Of a DNA stretch of 34,826 nt, positions 8,004 to 15,417 are shown piece after piece; within the stretch, counting starts at the first letter, position 1, and every line of letters starts with the position of its first letter. Where the stretch lies: positions 1 to 34,826 of the forward strand of contig JAGVOC010000281.1 in assembly GCA_020052975.1 (NCBI GenBank), in the 5' to 3' direction. The DNA is from Desulfobacterales bacterium. Its GTDB lineage: Bacteria > Desulfobacterota > Desulfobacteria > Desulfobacterales > RPRI01. Under the pieces are notes generated by a model. The model was not told the origin of the DNA. It did not search any database and saw nothing but the letters and a program-made list of their open reading frames with translations. Made by a program: the position numbers and the translations under genes.

Positions 8004-8894
8004 TTATTGACTATTTTTGACTGCATCAAGACGTTCAGCAGCATTTAAAACGAGGTCAAGCGCACGGGGGATGTTCCCGATTATCTCCGAAATCCGGGTG
8101 GCAGGAGTCGGCATAGTGTAATTCCCTGCAAGTCTGTTGACCTTCGCAGCAATAACAGCGGCCTTGCTTGTATCCATTCCCGACTCTATGAGCGCAGAGA
8201 CAATTCCCGTCAGGGCATCACCAGTACCACCGATAGGTTCAAGCGCCGGCACATCTGGACTGTCAACAACAGCTATTGTCCCGTCCTTATCAGCGATATA
8301 GTCCTTTTCTCCCTTTACAAGAAGAAAACGCGCCGCATTTTCATGTGAATATGCCCGGGTAATGAGGTCTGGAACATGGTTTTCCTCGTGCAGAATAAAC
8401 CCTCTGGTATAAAACGGATGAGGCGCATCTTCGTCCGCCAGAAAAGCGAGTTCTCCTGCGTCAGGGGTAAAGAGATCGAAGAGAGGAGCATTGCCGCTCA
8501 TTTTTGCCACATACATGAATCCTGCATCAGCAATGAGAACAGGACGGGATGCCATTTCTTCGATTGAGAACATTATTTTATTGCACCAGTCAACATCAGG
8601 TTGTAAATAATGAAAGGCCATTGTCGTAAATTGTGTAGTCCTGATATGATCTGCGAGGAATTTGTATAGTCGCCGGCTGCCGTCTCCCAGGCCGGTATCG
8701 CCGACCAGACAGGCAAAAGGAAGCGGGCTGTTCAGGAAATGCAGCGTTTTGCAAACTGCTGCGATAAGGGCTGGTGTACCTCTGTTTATCCCGAACGAAT
8801 GCCCCTGAACCTGCAGCCTGTCATTCTGCAAAAGGACTTTACCCGACACAAGAGGAAAATTTTTATCCGGAATAGTTCCGATTACCGCGAGCAT
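8004..8894 (-). CDS. Ribokinase-fold protein related to NAD(P)H-hydrate dehydratase/sugar kinases
   Basis: 296 residues. The C-terminal part has LLVKGEKDYIADKDGTI at about 199-215, then EPIGGTGDALTGIVSALIESG at about 225-245; the GGTGD motif with its catalytic Asp is the signature of the ribokinase/YjeF-C fold. An earlier FTPDAGELAFL stretch at about 141-152 fits the (T)PNxxE position of these enzymes. The true substrate is unknown. The gene overlaps the Se/S-carrier gene by 13 bases and lies within the yedE operon, so a link to selenium or sulfur metabolism is likely but unproven. The usual N-terminal epimerase domain of NAD(P)HX repair enzymes is absent, which argues against routine housekeeping repair. 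Confidence 0.7.
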   Translation of the reverse strand: MLAVIGTIPDKNFPLVSGKVLLQNDRLQVQGHSFGINRGTPALIAAVCKTLHFLNSPLPFACLVGDTGLGDGSRRLYKFLADHIRTTQFTTMAFHYLQPDVDWCNKIMFSIEEMASRPVLIADAGFMYVAKMSGNAPLFDLFTPDAGELAFLADEDAPHPFYTRGFILHEENHVPDLITRAYSHENAARFLLVKGEKDYIADKDGTIAVVDSPDVPALEPIGGTGDALTGIVSALIESGMDTSKAAVIAAKVNRLAGNYTMPTPATRISEIIGNIPRALDLVLNAAERLDAVKNSQ

Positions 8895-9433
8895 CTTGTT
8901 GTCATTTCTTCATATGCCAGCTGCAAAGCATAGCCGCAGAGTGTATGGCCGATTGATCGGGGAGATGGGGCCTCTGACAGGTGTTTGCCGATCATTTCAC
9001 TTGCCAGATAAGGCACATCAGGGCACCCGCCGCCTGAAATATTCACAATAACCATCGTATCTTTATCAACCGTAAGTTTCATATTGGCTGCCCTGATCAT
9101 GAGATAATTGCCGAAGTCCTTGATATGAAAAAGGTCTACCGGCTTGAGGAGGGTATTGCCGACAGGGACTACCTGCAGTGGTTCTACTTTTGCTTCGCCG
9201 AGTCTCCTTAAGATATACAGTTTTTCGATGAGTGGAAATTCTATCACGAGATCGCAGCCCGTCCGTATTTCTGGTGGAGGACCCATGACACGAATCCGCC
9301 ACCCTTCTGATTTGAGAATATTTTCTGCCCGTATTACCTCGCTTGTATTATCAAATACGAGTATGCCCCGATCCTGATTCTTTGTTTGGGGCATATTGTC
9401 TGCTTTTTTCTTTGCAAAACTGAACAGGGGCAT
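8882..9433 (-). CDS. DUF3343 / putative Se-S carrier-like protein
   Basis: About 183 residues from ATG 9433 (MPLFSFAKKKADNMPQ), which follows AAGGAG by 4 bases. A longer in-frame start upstream would run into the TusA-like gene and is less likely. The core RGILVFDNTSEVIRAENILK, GWRIRVMGPPPEIRTGCDLV and a second half containing GGGCPDVPYLA follow the DUF3343 family, which Pfam describes as putative Se/S carrier proteins. The conserved RTGCD Cys is the likely carrier residue. The C-terminal half after about 110 (VVPVGNTLL to the end) resembles an additional thiol domain with its own GGGCPD. It sits between the TusA-like and kinase-like genes, overlapping the latter. Confidence 0.75.
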   Translation of the reverse strand: MPLFSFAKKKADNMPQTKNQDRGILVFDNTSEVIRAENILKSEGWRIRVMGPPPEIRTGCDLVIEFPLIEKLYILRRLGEAKVEPLQVVPVGNTLLKPVDLFHIKDFGNYLMIRAANMKLTVDKDTMVIVNISGGGCPDVPYLASEMIGKHLSEAPSPRSIGHTLCGYALQLAYEEMTTRCSR

Positions 9434-9434
9434 A

Positions 9435-9653
9435 TCACTCCTTTTTAATGGTAATACGGTATCCTTCGCCTTCTCCCCGGCTATCAACAACCTGCCATCC
9501 CTGCGTTTTCGCCGCACGGCTTACGTTTTCCATAGAGGTATCAGTATCCACCATAATAACTATTTCGCCTCTATTGACGTTCCTGATTTCATTGAGAGTC
9601 ATTAACACGGGCTGTGGGCATGAGAGCCCCCTCGCATCAACAATACTGCTCAT
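9435..9653 (-). CDS. TusA/YedF-family sulfurtransferase-like protein
   Basis: 72 residues, a complete single TusA-like domain. It starts MSSIVDARGLSCPQPVL with the family's active Cys in the CPxP motif at C12, and the C-terminal GEGYRITIKKE matches the last strand. TusA proteins pass persulfide sulfur between partners; YedF relatives next to yedE are associated with selenium metabolism. The stop TGA lies just before the next gene's ATG, so the two are coupled. It starts 15 bases after yedE with an AGGAG ribosome binding site. The neighbours favour the YedF-type selenium role over tRNA thiolation. Confidence 0.85.
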   Translation of the reverse strand: MSSIVDARGLSCPQPVLMTLNEIRNVNRGEIVIMVDTDTSMENVSRAAKTQGWQVVDSRGEGEGYRITIKKE

Positions 9654-9667
9654 GTCTCAATCCTCCT

Positions 9668-10759
9668 TTATGCTGTTTTCCTCATAGTGAATCCAATGAA
9701 TAGACATGCTGCCAGTCCGATTACTACAGCAGCGATACCGTTAGGGCCAACTCCATTTGGTGAACTCGCAATTCCGAAATTATGGGCAAATCCAGCTCCT
9801 ACAATCATCCCCGAAACAAAGACTGCAGCGTCCCCGTCTCCTTCACCCGCCAGAAAAAGCTGACGACCCGGGCAGCCGCCTGCAAGTGCAAATGCGAGCC
9901 CTGCCAGTGCCATTCCCGCAAAATTCCATACTTGCATTGTGTGAGCTACCGGCTGGTTGGTAAAACCAGGATGGAATTGATTGAGAATCAGATTCATAAT
10001 AAACGCCGTAATCGTGAGGCTGAGGACTCCCAGAAAAAGATGCGGCTGACGGAACAAAATCAAATCACGAAATGCTCCCATGGTACAGAAACGGCTTCTC
10101 TGTGCCAAAAAACCTACCCCAAGACCAACACCGAGGGAAATTATCAGAGGAGCATGCATCGAACCGGGGCCCTTGATACTGTAAAAAAGTACATTGCTTC
10201 TTGCCTGTCCTTGAATTTGAGGATCGATAAGCATCATGATGAGAAATCCAAGGATAGCCAGAGGTAATATCCAACCTACTGATGTATGTGTTTTTTGGGT
10301 GCGTCCCAGGTCATACCCGCCCTTGAGAAATAGTGTGCCGATCCCTATGCCTGTAATGAGTCCGAGCAGACCCAGAATAGCATTCCAGTCTCCGCCTGCA
10401 AGACGGAGGAGGGCACGCCACGGACAACCCAGAAAAACGAGGGCCCCGATCATGGAAAAAATTCCGAGGACAAACCTCACAATAGGTGCAGAACCAACCC
10501 GCGGTCTGAACTCCTTGAACAGATACGCTGCAATTAATGACCCGAGAACAAAGCCGAGAATTTCCGGGCGCATATACTGGACAACTGCGGCTCTGTGCAG
10601 ACCAAGAGCTCCTGCAATATCCCGGTCGAAACAGGCTACGCAGATACCCATATTCCCCGGATTTCCCCATTTCTGCAGTAATGGTGCAAAAATACCGATA
10701 CATATACCAACACCTATGATACCCCAGCGAGATGCGAAGAAGTTTTTGAACGTTCCCAT
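9668..10759 (-). CDS. yedE: YedE/YeeE-family putative selenium (or sulfur) transporter
   Basis: 363 residues with about nine or ten hydrophobic segments. Family-specific cysteine motifs are visible: GICVACFDRD near 37, FLGCPWRALLRLAGGDW near 115-130, RSRFCTMGAFRDL near 225-237 and LAGGCPGRQLFLAGEGDGD near 295-313. Proteins of this form next to a TusA/YedF gene are the selenium-metabolism branch of the YeeE/YedE family (thiosulfate or selenium-compound uptake). It is the first gene of the minus-strand operon, with AAAGGAG 5 bases before the ATG. Two palindromes at 10815-10851 lie about 56 bases upstream and are candidate operators. The in-frame TGA codons in hmcF and arsM make a selenium substrate more plausible than sulfur alone. 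Confidence 0.85.
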   Translation of the reverse strand: MGTFKNFFASRWGIIGVGICIGIFAPLLQKWGNPGNMGICVACFDRDIAGALGLHRAAVVQYMRPEILGFVLGSLIAAYLFKEFRPRVGSAPIVRFVLGIFSMIGALVFLGCPWRALLRLAGGDWNAILGLLGLITGIGIGTLFLKGGYDLGRTQKTHTSVGWILPLAILGFLIMMLIDPQIQGQARSNVLFYSIKGPGSMHAPLIISLGVGLGVGFLAQRSRFCTMGAFRDLILFRQPHLFLGVLSLTITAFIMNLILNQFHPGFTNQPVAHTMQVWNFAGMALAGLAFALAGGCPGRQLFLAGEGDGDAAVFVSGMIVGAGFAHNFGIASSPNGVGPNGIAAVVIGLAACLFIGFTMRKTA

Positions 10760-10814
10760 AGTAACTCCTTTGAGGCTATAATGTTTTTGTTTCTGTAATA
10801 TTGTAGCCCAACAG

Positions 10815-10851
10815 TTTACTATAAGTTAAATAGTAAATATCTATAATAGAT
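10815..10851. promoter_or_regulatory. Two adjacent palindromes between divergent yedE and thi4
   Basis: TTTACTAT/ATAGTAAA forms a perfect 8-bp inverted repeat with a 7-base spacer (10815-10837). ATCTAT-A-ATAGAT forms a second perfect palindrome (10839-10851), whose centre contains a plus-strand TATAAT at 10842-10847. Placed between divergent genes, this looks like an operator pair over promoter elements. The regulator is unknown. No TPP-riboswitch motif was found before thi4. Confidence 0.5.
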
Positions 10852-11010
10852 GGTTTTCAATAACTTTTATCAATATGTCACACCGGTTTTTTTTAATACC
10901 TTGAAATGGGACAATTTTTTACTCATAGCGGAATATGCAGCATACGAGTTAAAATTGGATGCTTTCTCTTTTGTGAGGATGCAATATTGTTTGAATGAAA
11001 TGAGGAGATT

Positions 11011-11799
11011 ATGGAACTGGATGAAGTTATCATAACAAAGGCGATTATCGAGAGATTCTGCAACAAGTTGACTGCTCATCTTGAAACCGATGTGGCAATT
11101 GTGGGCGGGGGGCCTTCAGGGCTTGTTGCAGGCTACTTTTTGGCTGGAGCAGGGAAAAAAGTCGTTCTATTCGAACGCAAGCTGAGTGTTGGTGGCGGCA
11201 TGTGGGGAGGGGGTATGCTTTTTAATGAAATCGTCGTTCAGAAAGCCGCGCTCCCGATAATGAAAGAATTCGGGATTTCATACCGTGAGTTTCAAAAAAA
11301 CTACTATACCGCTGATTCCGTTGAATCGATCTCGACCCTCACTTCCAGAGCTGTGCAGGCTGGTTTGACGATCTTTAATTGTATCAGTGCCGAGGATGTG
11401 CTGATGCGTACGTCACGTGTTACCGGTCTGGTCCTGAATTGGACCGCGGTTGAAATGGCACATCTGCATGTTGACCCCCTGGCTGCCCGTGCGAAATTTG
11501 TTCTGGACACGACAGGACACGAGACCGCAGTGGTCAGGCTGGTTCAGAATAAAGTACCGGGAAAACTGAAAACGTCCAGCGGAAAGATCGAAGGTGAGAA
11601 ATCGATGTGGTCCGATAAGGCCGAAAGCCTTACGCTCAGGAATACACGAGAGGTATTCCCGGGGTTATATGTAGCAGGAATGGCGGCAAACGCTACCTTC
11701 GGAGGTCCCCGCATGGGGCCTATTTTCGGAGGGATGCTCCTTTCCGGAGAAAAAGTGGCAAAGATGCTCTTGCAGGCGCTTTCATCAAAATCGAGATAA
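11011..11799 (+). CDS. thi4: Thi4-type thiazole synthase (ADP-thiazole biosynthesis)
   Basis: 262 residues. The N-terminal FAD/NAD-binding Rossmann motif is [18 protein letters not shown] at about 29-46, followed by [18 protein letters not shown] and the C-terminal [17 protein letters not shown], all Thi4 hallmarks. Thi4 makes the thiazole phosphate of thiamine from NAD and glycine. Eukaryotic Thi4 gives up a Cys sulfur once per protein; here the equivalent LHVDP motif has His in place of that Cys, as in the archaeal enzymes that use free sulfide with iron. This implies a catalytic, sulfide-using enzyme, consistent with an anaerobe. The start follows GAGGAG closely. Confidence 0.88.
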   Translation: MELDEVIITKAIIERFCNKLTAHLETDVAIVGGGPSGLVAGYFLAGAGKKVVLFERKLSVGGGMWGGGMLFNEIVVQKAALPIMKEFGISYREFQKNYYTADSVESISTLTSRAVQAGLTIFNCISAEDVLMRTSRVTGLVLNWTAVEMAHLHVDPLAARAKFVLDTTGHETAVVRLVQNKVPGKLKTSSGKIEGEKSMWSDKAESLTLRNTREVFPGLYVAGMAANATFGGPRMGPIFGGMLLSGEKVAKMLLQALSSKSR

Positions 11800-11824
11800 A
11801 CAGAGAGCTCCGGGAAAGGTTCTT

Positions 11825-12673
11825 TCAAATCTCAAGAATGGTTCCGGTCCGGAGATGCCGCAGTTTCTCCCCAAGCACGCTTTTGAGCACAGTATATGCC
11901 TTTTGGCCCGTGCAATGTCCTGTATAGATCGACTGGACCGGATAACTGAGAATTCTCCTCGCGAGGTTCTGAATTTCACTTTTGCTTCCTGCCATGGTGT
12001 TGCGCCGCGGCAGGCCTATTAAATGGAAACCGCCTATGACTGCCTTAATGGGGATTCCGTTAAATTTCTTTGCGACTGTATCGATCATGTTGAGCATGCC
12101 GCTATGGGAACAGCCTGTAAAGACTACCAGTTCCCCGTTCTCTTTGATAGCAATAATAAGTTCATGTGCAAAATTGTCCAGACGCCAGTGTGGTCCTCTC
12201 TTTACATATAAATATCTGTTGCCTTTAGGTTTCGGATATGCATTTCCAATATTGGTAAAAGCATATACATCGGGAAGAATTTCGGTGAATTCATCAATGA
12301 ATACAAACCTGGTGGGATACATCTTGAACAAATGTTTTTCTAATCCGATGTATCTCTTCCGGAATAAAAGAGCTTTAAAGTAACACTCTCCGTCCGGTGG
12401 TTTTTTTAGATATACCTTTGCATTCGAATTCAACGCGAAAAAAAGTGGTAACCCTCCGCCATGATCATAATGGTGGTGGGACAATACGGCCGCATTCACC
12501 GTGCTCAGATCGATTTCCAGCCTTTCTGCATTTTGAGAAAATGAATCTGAAGCGCCTGTGTCAAACAGGATCGTTTTTTGATGGAAGGATATGTGCAGGG
12601 ATAATCCATGTTCAGCGTTCAGACCATCTTTGTGATCTGACCGTGTATTCTCAATCAGGGTGGTGATTCTCAT
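11825..12673 (-). CDS. Metallo-beta-lactamase-fold hydrolase
   Basis: 282 residues. The metal site H66-H-H68-Y-D70-H71 (SHHHYDHGGG) is intact. Other family positions are TILFDTGAS near 34-42, a TGCSHSG stretch in the second half and VIGGFHLIG near 210-218. This layout matches single-domain proteins annotated as related to the dihydropterin-aminobenzene phosphate synthase family, which act on phosphate-type substrates; the exact reaction cannot be told. Its ATG overlaps the stop of the broken trmO gene (ATGA), so the two form a transcription unit. It faces thi4 tail to tail with only 25 bases between and no visible terminator. Confidence 0.8.
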   Translation of the reverse strand: MRITTLIENTRSDHKDGLNAEHGLSLHISFHQKTILFDTGASDSFSQNAERLEIDLSTVNAAVLSHHHYDHGGGLPLFFALNSNAKVYLKKPPDGECYFKALLFRKRYIGLEKHLFKMYPTRFVFIDEFTEILPDVYAFTNIGNAYPKPKGNRYLYVKRGPHWRLDNFAHELIIAIKENGELVVFTGCSHSGMLNMIDTVAKKFNGIPIKAVIGGFHLIGLPRRNTMAGSKSEIQNLARRILSYPVQSIYTGHCTGQKAYTVLKSVLGEKLRHLRTGTILEI

Positions 12674-13091
12674 AACGCGCGCTCCCTTTTTAAACCTGTC
12701 AGTGGCTTAATGTCCAGAATTGGTGTCCTATCCACCATATCCAGACCTGTTACATAAAGAATATTTTCTTCTCTCTCAACGACTCTCAAAACTGACATGC
12801 CTATAGGGTTGGGTCTCATTGGTGAACAGGTACTGAAGACGCCGAGGCGCTTGTTGCGATGGGGAGGTTGCTGGGTGAGATGGTCTAAAGCGAACTCCGG
12901 ACTTTGATGAAAATAAAAAAATACCATTATGTCCTGTCCCTTATGTCCTGTCCCTTTTGAATATCCTTCAGGCCTTTCATATACTCTTCATCAATTATTA
13001 TCTTCCCCGCAACATTGGAAATTGTCCAATGCCGGGGAACTGTCAGGGCATCAGTTTTTATATAACCTATTGTTTTGAATTGGATGTTCAT
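12670..13091 (-). pseudogene. trmO: trmO (tRNA m6t6A37 methyltransferase) broken by a 14-bp duplication
   Basis: TrmO methylates N6-threonylcarbamoyladenosine-37 in tRNA-Thr(GGU). The N-terminal half reads from ATG 13091: MNIQFKTIGYIKTDALTVPR, then KIIIDEEYMKGLKDIQKGQD. It then runs into a stop because a 14-bp tandem duplication (12929-12956) shifts the frame. Removing one copy joins the halves exactly as KGQDI-MVFFYFHQSPEF, and the frame continues through GVFSTCSPMRPNPIGMSVLR, the TsaA/TrmO signature, to the stop at 12670. The repaired protein would be 135 residues, normal for a compact TrmO. As written, only the downstream 85-residue piece from ATG 12927 is open. A recent inactivation, a phase-variable switch or a sequencing/assembly artefact are all possible. 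Confidence 0.85.
12929..12956. repeat. 14-bp perfect tandem duplication inside trmO
   Basis: ATGTCCTGTCCCTT occurs twice in immediate succession (12929-12942 and 12943-12956). Since 14 is not a multiple of three, the second copy shifts the trmO frame. One copy restores an uninterrupted gene. Confidence 0.95.
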
Positions 13092-13192
13092 AAGGGTTCT
13101 TACCGTCCAAACACGTCTTATTTATTGATAAATATACCATAATATACTGTTTGAACAGGGGAATCAGAGCCTTGTTTCTATGCAAGGATAGC

Positions 13193-13222
13193 TTGATATT
13201 ATTACGGGCATATGCTTATAAT
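13193..13222 (+). promoter_or_regulatory. Sigma-70-type promoter giving a near-leaderless DUF134 mRNA
   Basis: TTGATA at 13193-13198, an 18-base spacer and a perfect TATAAT at 13217-13222. Transcription would start near 13229, only a few bases before the DUF134 ATG at 13232, which has no ribosome binding site. Confidence 0.6.
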
Positions 13223-13231
13223 AGAAATTAT

Positions 13232-13525
13232 ATGCCAAGACCGAGGAAATGCAGAGTCGTTCAATGCAGACCTGATGCGACATATTTCAAACCGAGGGGC
13301 ATACCATTGGTTGATCTTATGGAAGTGTCAATTTCCCTGGAAGAGATAGAGGCTATAAGGCTTGCTGATTATGAACGACTTTACCATGAAGATGCAGCAA
13401 AAACGATGAACATTTCACGGCAAACCTTTGGAAGGATTCTCAAGGATGCGCGCAGAAAGGTTTCAGAATGCCTGATTGAAGGAAAGGCATTAAGAATAGA
13501 CACAAAAAAGGAGGAAGGGCAATGA
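13232..13525 (+). CDS. DUF134-family HTH DNA-binding protein
   Basis: 97 residues from ATG 13232. The family's invariant start MPRPRKCR is present, which fixes the start although an upstream in-frame ATG exists. After a FKPRGIPL segment comes a sigma-70-region-4-like helix-turn-helix: LEEIEAIRLADYERLYHEDAA, then ISRQTFGRIL as the recognition helix at about 62-72. DUF134 genes are typically placed next to NifX/NifB-like small proteins, as here, and are thought to be regulators. The stop overlaps the following gene's ATG by 4 bases. Confidence 0.85.
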   Translation: MPRPRKCRVVQCRPDATYFKPRGIPLVDLMEVSISLEEIEAIRLADYERLYHEDAAKTMNISRQTFGRILKDARRKVSECLIEGKALRIDTKKEEGQ

Positions 13526-13902
13526 AGGTGTGTTTTCCGGTAGCAGAGGTAAATGGAATTGCGAGTGAGGTGTATGGACATTTCGGTTCGGCGCCGGCAT
13601 TTGTTATCGTTGAGACTAACGACAATAAGGTGACCACAATCAAAAACGACGATCAGCATCATGCGCATGGCGCATGTAATCCGCTGAAAAAATTCAATAA
13701 TCATCAGGTGGATGCACTTGTAGCCGCGGGCATTGGAACGGGGGCTTTGAATGTTTTAAACCAGTCCGGTATTAAGGTCTTTCAGGCACAGGCTCCAACG
13801 GTGAGAGAGAATATTGCTTTACTGAAAACAGGGAATCTGCCCGAGTTTACTTCCCAGCATACCTGTGCAGGTCATGGCCATGATGGAGGATGCGGACATT
13901 AA
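13522..13902 (+). CDS. NifX/NifB-like dinitrogenase iron-molybdenum cofactor family protein
   Basis: 126 residues with AGGAGG 8 bases before the ATG. The start MKVCFPVAEVNGIASEVYGH and the HFGSAPAFVIVE segment are the family signature; VDALVAAGIGTGALNVL at about 72-88 and the GIKVFQAQA strand complete the RNase-H-like fold. The C-terminal tail CAGHGHDGGCGH is a His/Cys metal-binding extension. Such proteins bind Fe-S or Fe-Mo cluster precursors, but many occur in organisms without nitrogenase, and no nif structural gene is present here. It is coupled to DUF134, and a general Fe-S or metal carrier role is most likely. Confidence 0.85.
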   Translation: MKVCFPVAEVNGIASEVYGHFGSAPAFVIVETNDNKVTTIKNDDQHHAHGACNPLKKFNNHQVDALVAAGIGTGALNVLNQSGIKVFQAQAPTVRENIALLKTGNLPEFTSQHTCAGHGHDGGCGH

Positions 13903-13977
13903 AAGAAGTTGTTCTGTATATACTTAGCGCGGAATGACAAGTAACTAAGGAATTCATATGTAAGGCATCATTCTTGA

Positions 13978-14026
13978 GAAATCCCCCCTTGCCCCTCTTT
14001 TCCAAAGGGAGGGCAGGAGGGATTTC
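13978..14026. repeat. Palindromic intergenic repeat (REP/MITE-like)
   Basis: A 49-bp imperfect palindrome begins GAAATCCCCCCTTGCCC and ends GGGCAGGAGGGATTTC, with a CTCTTT-TCC-AAAGGG core. Arms of this type recur as scattered hairpin repeats in many bacterial genomes. It sits between the NifX-like and CGGC genes and could fold into a strong RNA hairpin that attenuates read-through. Confidence 0.7.
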
Positions 14027-14092
14027 CAAATCAATGTCTTCATACTTATGACCGTATGAGTAATTCTGAATGTATGCAAAAAGGAGGTTATT

Positions 14093-14467
14093 ATGGCAAA
14101 GGGAAAGAAAAGGATAGCAATTATTGCATGCAAGAACATTAAGGGTGTTAGTTGTGTGGGCGGATGTCTGAAATGTTTCAAAGGGATCTCGGAGAGAGCC
14201 GGTGAGTATGAGCGGTGGAAGGATTATGATGTTGAAGTTATAGGGATGGATGATTGCGGAGGTTGCCCCGGAGTTATTATGCCCAAACTCGTTCTTATAA
14301 TGGATATGGGAAAGCTCTATGACAGAGATTTTGATGCGGTGCATCTTGGCACTTGCATTATGAAAGCGACACAGACAGCACAATGCCCTATTAATGTTGA
14401 AAAATTAAAGAATCTGATTGAAACAAAAATGGGCAAAGAGGTTATTCTGGGAACACACGCTTATTAA
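14093..14467 (+). CDS. CGGC-domain protein
   Basis: 124 residues with AAGGAGG 6 bases before the ATG. Cysteines are arranged as KRIAIIACKNIKGVSCVGGC with C13, C21, C25 and C28, then DDCGGCPG at about 61-68 (the CGGC motif), HLGTCIMKATQ near 107 and CPIN. CGGC-domain proteins are small cytoplasmic proteins predicted to bind a metal or Fe-S cluster; their function is not established. Its position beside the DUF134 and NifX-like genes fits a metal or cluster handling group in anaerobes. A palindromic repeat precedes it. Confidence 0.85.
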   Translation: MAKGKKRIAIIACKNIKGVSCVGGCLKCFKGISERAGEYERWKDYDVEVIGMDDCGGCPGVIMPKLVLIMDMGKLYDRDFDAVHLGTCIMKATQTAQCPINVEKLKNLIETKMGKEVILGTHAY

Positions 14468-14544
14468 TATTTCGAGCATGCTATCATTGTATCCAGCAGG
14501 ATGAAGTGTGTAAAGAACTATTGCCCTGATGGACGGGTCGGGTT

Positions 14545-14874
14545 ATGCAGAGATTCAAGCAATATATCGGTAAGGACTTTATCCTGGGGAATGTACGAGA
14601 CTCGGAGGCGCTCCGGTCATCCGGGTTTATCTGCGACAATCTCCCCGAATCAATCGGAGATTTTGACGAATGCGAATTTCTGACGGAATTCAACGGACAT
14701 CCGCTCTTTCTCTGTATAGCGATTCTGACGGGTAAAGTCAAAAGAATAATGTTTGTTGCAGGCAACAGGGAAGATCCGGATGAGGTGAGGCCGTTAAGTG
14801 AAGCCGAACTGAAAAATTTGCTGGACCAGAGGGGCGAAGAGTTAGTAAATTTTTTTGAACACATCACCCGGTGA
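14545..14874 (+). CDS. Conserved-looking hypothetical protein
   Basis: 109 residues, acidic and without membrane segments (MQRFKQYIGKDFILGNVRDS at the start). I do not recognise a family. The ribosome binding site is unclear. Its 3' end overlaps the convergent universal-stress fragment by about 33 bases. A long open frame with ordinary codon use and an amphipathic C-terminal helix (LSEAELKNLLDQRGEELVNF) argue for a real gene. Confidence 0.5.
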   Translation: MQRFKQYIGKDFILGNVRDSEALRSSGFICDNLPESIGDFDECEFLTEFNGHPLFLCIAILTGKVKRIMFVAGNREDPDEVRPLSEAELKNLLDQRGEELVNFFEHITR

Positions 14875-15051
14875 TGTATCACTGTTATCCGAAAAGCAAA
14901 CCTCCTCCGTAAAAATTATTTCATCAAATAGAATTTCTCGCAGCTCTTCCGAGGGGCGGTTTTGAGCACTCCCCGCAATTTTCGTGGCAGTAACGACTAC
15001 TGTATCACAAGCTTCCAGCATATCTGTTGCCGTCAGTATTCTCTCAAACAT
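14842..15051 (-). pseudogene. Truncated universal stress protein (UspA family)
   Basis: 69 residues. It starts MFERILTATDMLEACDTVVV, matching the first strand and helix of UspA domains (usual form MFxRILVATDxSE). There is a strong ribosome binding site (GGAGGGACA). The similarity ends near residue 32; the ATP-binding G-x2-G-x9-G(S/T) motif and last strands of the usual 140-150-residue domain are missing, and the rest is unrelated. Most likely a gene remnant fused to other DNA at its 3' side. Confidence 0.55.
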
Positions 15052-15417
15052 TTGTCCCTCCTTTACTTAATTTGGAAAGAACAAATATCATCTTCTGTGA
15101 ACGCATTACACACAGTGTAGCAAAAAAGGGTTTCATTTCCAATACACATGACGCCCGTGAATGCTTCAACACGAGGGATATCCCCCTCTAAAATGTTTTT
15201 TCCGAAAGGCAGGAGGAGAACCAGGAATATTCCATAAAAAACAGCAGTTGTATCATAATAAAAAATCATTGACTTTTCACGAATAACTATGATAACTTTG
15301 CTAACCAAACTGCACTGTGAGAAAACGGCAGGCAAAACACTGTGTTAAAAAAGATATTTTTTATTAGTGAATAGTGTAAAATTATGAAGAAATAAATCTT
15401 CAGGAAAAGGGCAGACT
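15052..15417. other. Intergenic region upstream of the hmc-like operon
   Basis: A 90-codon minus-strand open frame (15063-15335) has one hydrophobic stretch, no ribosome binding site I trust and no recognisable family, so it is not called. The plus-strand sequence just before the operon is very AT-rich (ATATTTTTTATTAGTG, then TAAAAT at about 15379-15384). A -10-like TAAAAT there, about 40 bases before the first ATG, could be the operon promoter, but no good -35 is visible. Confidence 0.4.

Noticed and set aside
10760..11010. TPP riboswitch before thi4
   Set aside because: No CTGAGA or ACCTGATCTGG-type elements are present in this stretch.
10850..11035. 61-residue plus-strand open frame before thi4
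   Set aside because: No ribosome binding site, AT-rich composition, overlaps thi4's start and contains the palindromes; most likely chance.
15063..15335. 90-residue minus-strand open frame before the hmc operon
   Set aside because: No convincing ribosome binding site, no recognisable family, and it lies over the presumed promoter region.
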